Shown here in pieces: positions 6,785-7,866 of a stretch of DNA of 7,866 nt. A model generated the notes under the pieces. It did no database searches and had not been told where the DNA came from. It worked only from the letters and a program-made list of their open reading frames with translations. Source of the DNA: an uncultured Campylobacter sp. (GTDB taxonomy: Bacteria > Campylobacterota > Campylobacteria > Campylobacterales > Campylobacteraceae); NCBI RefSeq assembly GCF_938045205.1, contig NZ_CALIMY010000111.1, positions 1 to 7,866 on the forward strand, written 5' to 3'. Made by a program: the position numbers and the translations under genes. Positions within the stretch are counted from its first letter, which is position 1. Each line of letters starts with the position of its first letter.

Positions 6785-6840
6785 GTAAATTTGGCGAGGT
6801 AAATCTCACGCCTTAGCTAAGTAGATTTGGTGGGTAATCT
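6785..6840 (+). repeat. Imperfect direct repeat between the clpB hairpin and the CRISPR-like array
   Basis: The 22 nt at 6785-6806 (begin GTAAATTTGGCG, end GGTAAATCT) resemble the 20 nt at 6821-6840 (begin GTAGATTTGGTG, end GGTAATCT), differing by two small deletions and two substitutions. A palindrome, CTTAGCTAAG (6812-6821), lies between them. The second copy runs into the degenerate first CRISPR repeat. No coding potential is evident here. Confidence 0.45.
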
Positions 6841-6989
6841 ATCCCTTGGGAATTGAAACTTGGTATTTTGCGCCATGATAGGATCGGCGCATAGTAGAAT
6901 TCCATCCCGTTGGGAATTGAAACGCTCGACTTGCACCGTGTTATCGCCCGTGTTGAATTGTAGAATTCCATCCCGTTGGGAATTGAAAC
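6831..6989 (+). CRISPR. Minimal CRISPR-like array: one degenerate and two identical repeats, two complete spacers
   Basis: Two identical 30-bp repeats lie at 6894-6923 and 6960-6989. They start GTAGAATTCCATCCC and end GGGAATTGAAAC. A decayed copy at 6831-6859 keeps only the last 19-20 nt with one base deleted. Spacers are 34 nt (6860-6893) and 36 nt (6924-6959) and unrelated to each other. The repeat contains an inverted repeat (AATTCC/GGAATT, or TCCC-GTT-GGGA). It ends in ATTGAAAC, the typical 8-nt crRNA 5' handle of type I-B and some type III systems, which suggests transcription on the plus strand. No cas gene and no obvious AT-rich leader lie in the window. After the last repeat a third spacer should follow, but the DNA continues as a phage-like gene. 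With so few units a non-CRISPR repeat is possible, but size, spacing and repeat end fit CRISPR well. Confidence 0.8.
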
Positions 6990-6990
6990 C

Positions 6991-7866
6991 TCTACCGCTA
7001 GCTCAAATATGAGCCTAGAAAAGGCTCTCGCGCTGTTTCGCAATATCTCATACGCAGCCCAAAGCTCGGGCGCGGATGTAAGCTCGCTAAAAGCGACGCT
7101 AGATAGCGTGGGCGCAGGCATAATTCAAACAAATACGGACTTCGGGCGATTTTTGAAGTCCTTGGGGTTGCAGACCGAAAGCCTAAAAAGTGCGATAGAA
7201 AACGGCTCGTTTTTCGATGTGATGAACGAAAAGCTTAAAATTTTCGGCGAACAAGCCTCCTTTAGCGCTCCGAAATTTGAAGCCCTAGTAAGCTCGTACA
7301 AGGCAGCTATGGCGGAGCTGCAAGGAGAGGCTACGAGGCCGCTATTTGAGGGGCTTAAAAACTCGTTTGCAGAAATAAATGAGTATCTCTCAAACGATAC
7401 GACGCTTAAGCAGGCTTTGGCGAATTTTGGCGAGGGCATAAATGAGATCGCAAGCGGTATTTTCAACAAAGATACCTTCGAGGCTGCCGCTAATGCTGCG
7501 GCGCTGCTTGCAAACTCTATAGGCTCGCTCATTAAAGTAGCCTCCGCTTTAAGCGATATAGCTATGCCCGACTGGCTCGCTGGAGAAAAGGACACGGGAG
7601 TTTTCTCTACCGCGGCAAAGGGGCTCGGGGAACTCGCCGAGGCTTTCAATAACATATTTTATATCCCCGCAAATCTTAAATTTGACCTGCCTTCCTATAT
7701 GCTTAAAGCGACGCAAAATACCAATGATTTTCGCTCAAGCTTAGCAAATTTAGGCGTAGAGCTTCAAAAGACGGGCAATGTATGGAACCTAGGCAAAAAT
7801 GAAAATTTAAGCACGGAAGCCGCCGCAAAAGGGATAGCCGCCGCAGATGAAGCGCTTAGAGGGCTT
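6991..7866 (+). pseudogene. Phage tail tape measure protein-like fragment, 5'-truncated at the CRISPR repeat, open at the right edge
   Basis: This frame is open for 292 codons from the end of the last CRISPR repeat to the window edge. Upstream the same frame enters the repeat and meets TAG at 6961-6963. The first ATG (7009) has no Shine-Dalgarno, and the residues before it (TSTASSN) read smoothly into those after it, so the true N-terminus appears to be missing. The product is Ala/Ser-rich, Cys-free and mostly helical, with stretches such as FGRFLKSLGLQTESLKSAIE, EALVSSYKAAMAELQ and RPLFEGLKNSFAEINEYL. These resemble the tape measure domain of tailed phages, which sets tail length. It is called a pseudogene because the 5' end is lost as assembled. 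If the junction is an assembly error, the gene may be intact elsewhere. Codon use looks like that of the host. The identification rests on pattern similarity alone. Confidence 0.6.

Noticed and set aside
7009..7011. ATG as a true start of the tape measure-like gene
   Set aside because: No Shine-Dalgarno precedes it and the frame is open and protein-like upstream to the repeat, so it is more likely an internal methionine.
6813..7121. Minus-strand open frame of 102 codons across the CRISPR-like array
   Set aside because: It translates the repeats twice (SIPNGMEFY) and the spacers, has no ribosome binding site, and runs antisense to the tape measure frame. It is a by-product of the array.
7125..7655. 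Minus-strand open frame of 176 codons
   Set aside because: It is the antisense shadow of the tape measure-like frame, with Ser/Ala-rich composition typical of reversed coding sequence.

Overview
The window looks like a chromosomal segment of a Campylobacter species, probably one of the more GC-rich oral or gut group (C. gracilis, C. showae, C. rectus, C. curvus) rather than C. jejuni. Three things suggest this: the protein sequences, the frequent AAATTT-type words in an otherwise moderately GC-rich sequence, and the gene order. Divergent clpB and ctpA-purC-purS-purQ followed by a periplasmic-protein gene matches, from memory, the C. jejuni Cj0509c-Cj0515 neighbourhood. The species is an inference.

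Positions 1-3938 hold a tightly packed minus-strand operon, read right to left. It starts with ctpA (secreted S41 processing protease), followed by purC, purS and purQ (three steps or subunits of de novo purine synthesis), then a secreted protein of unknown function that runs off the left edge. Adjacent genes overlap by 4-7 nt or are separated by 3-10 nt, so translational coupling is likely. ctpA and the last gene both use TTG starts with good ribosome binding sites.

Positions 3939-4127 form a divergent control region. It holds a candidate -10 for ctpA, a perfect 9-bp inverted repeat beside it, and a perfect-consensus sigma70 promoter (TTGACA, 17 nt, TATAAT) for clpB. A HAIR-like HspR operator overlaps the clpB -35, which suggests heat-shock repression of clpB.

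Positions 4128-6737 encode full-length ClpB disaggregase (869 aa), followed by a strong hairpin with no T-run.

Positions 6738-7866 are the accessory part. A very short CRISPR-like array (one degenerate and two identical 30-bp repeats with 34- and 36-nt spacers, no cas genes in view) begins 93 nt after clpB. Directly after the last repeat, where a third spacer should sit, the DNA becomes an open frame encoding what looks like the middle of a phage tail tape measure protein. It has no start codon or ribosome binding site and stays open to the right edge. This repeat-to-phage-gene junction is the most interesting feature here. It could be a self-targeting spacer merged with its protospacer, either by recombination in the cell or by an assembly misjoin.
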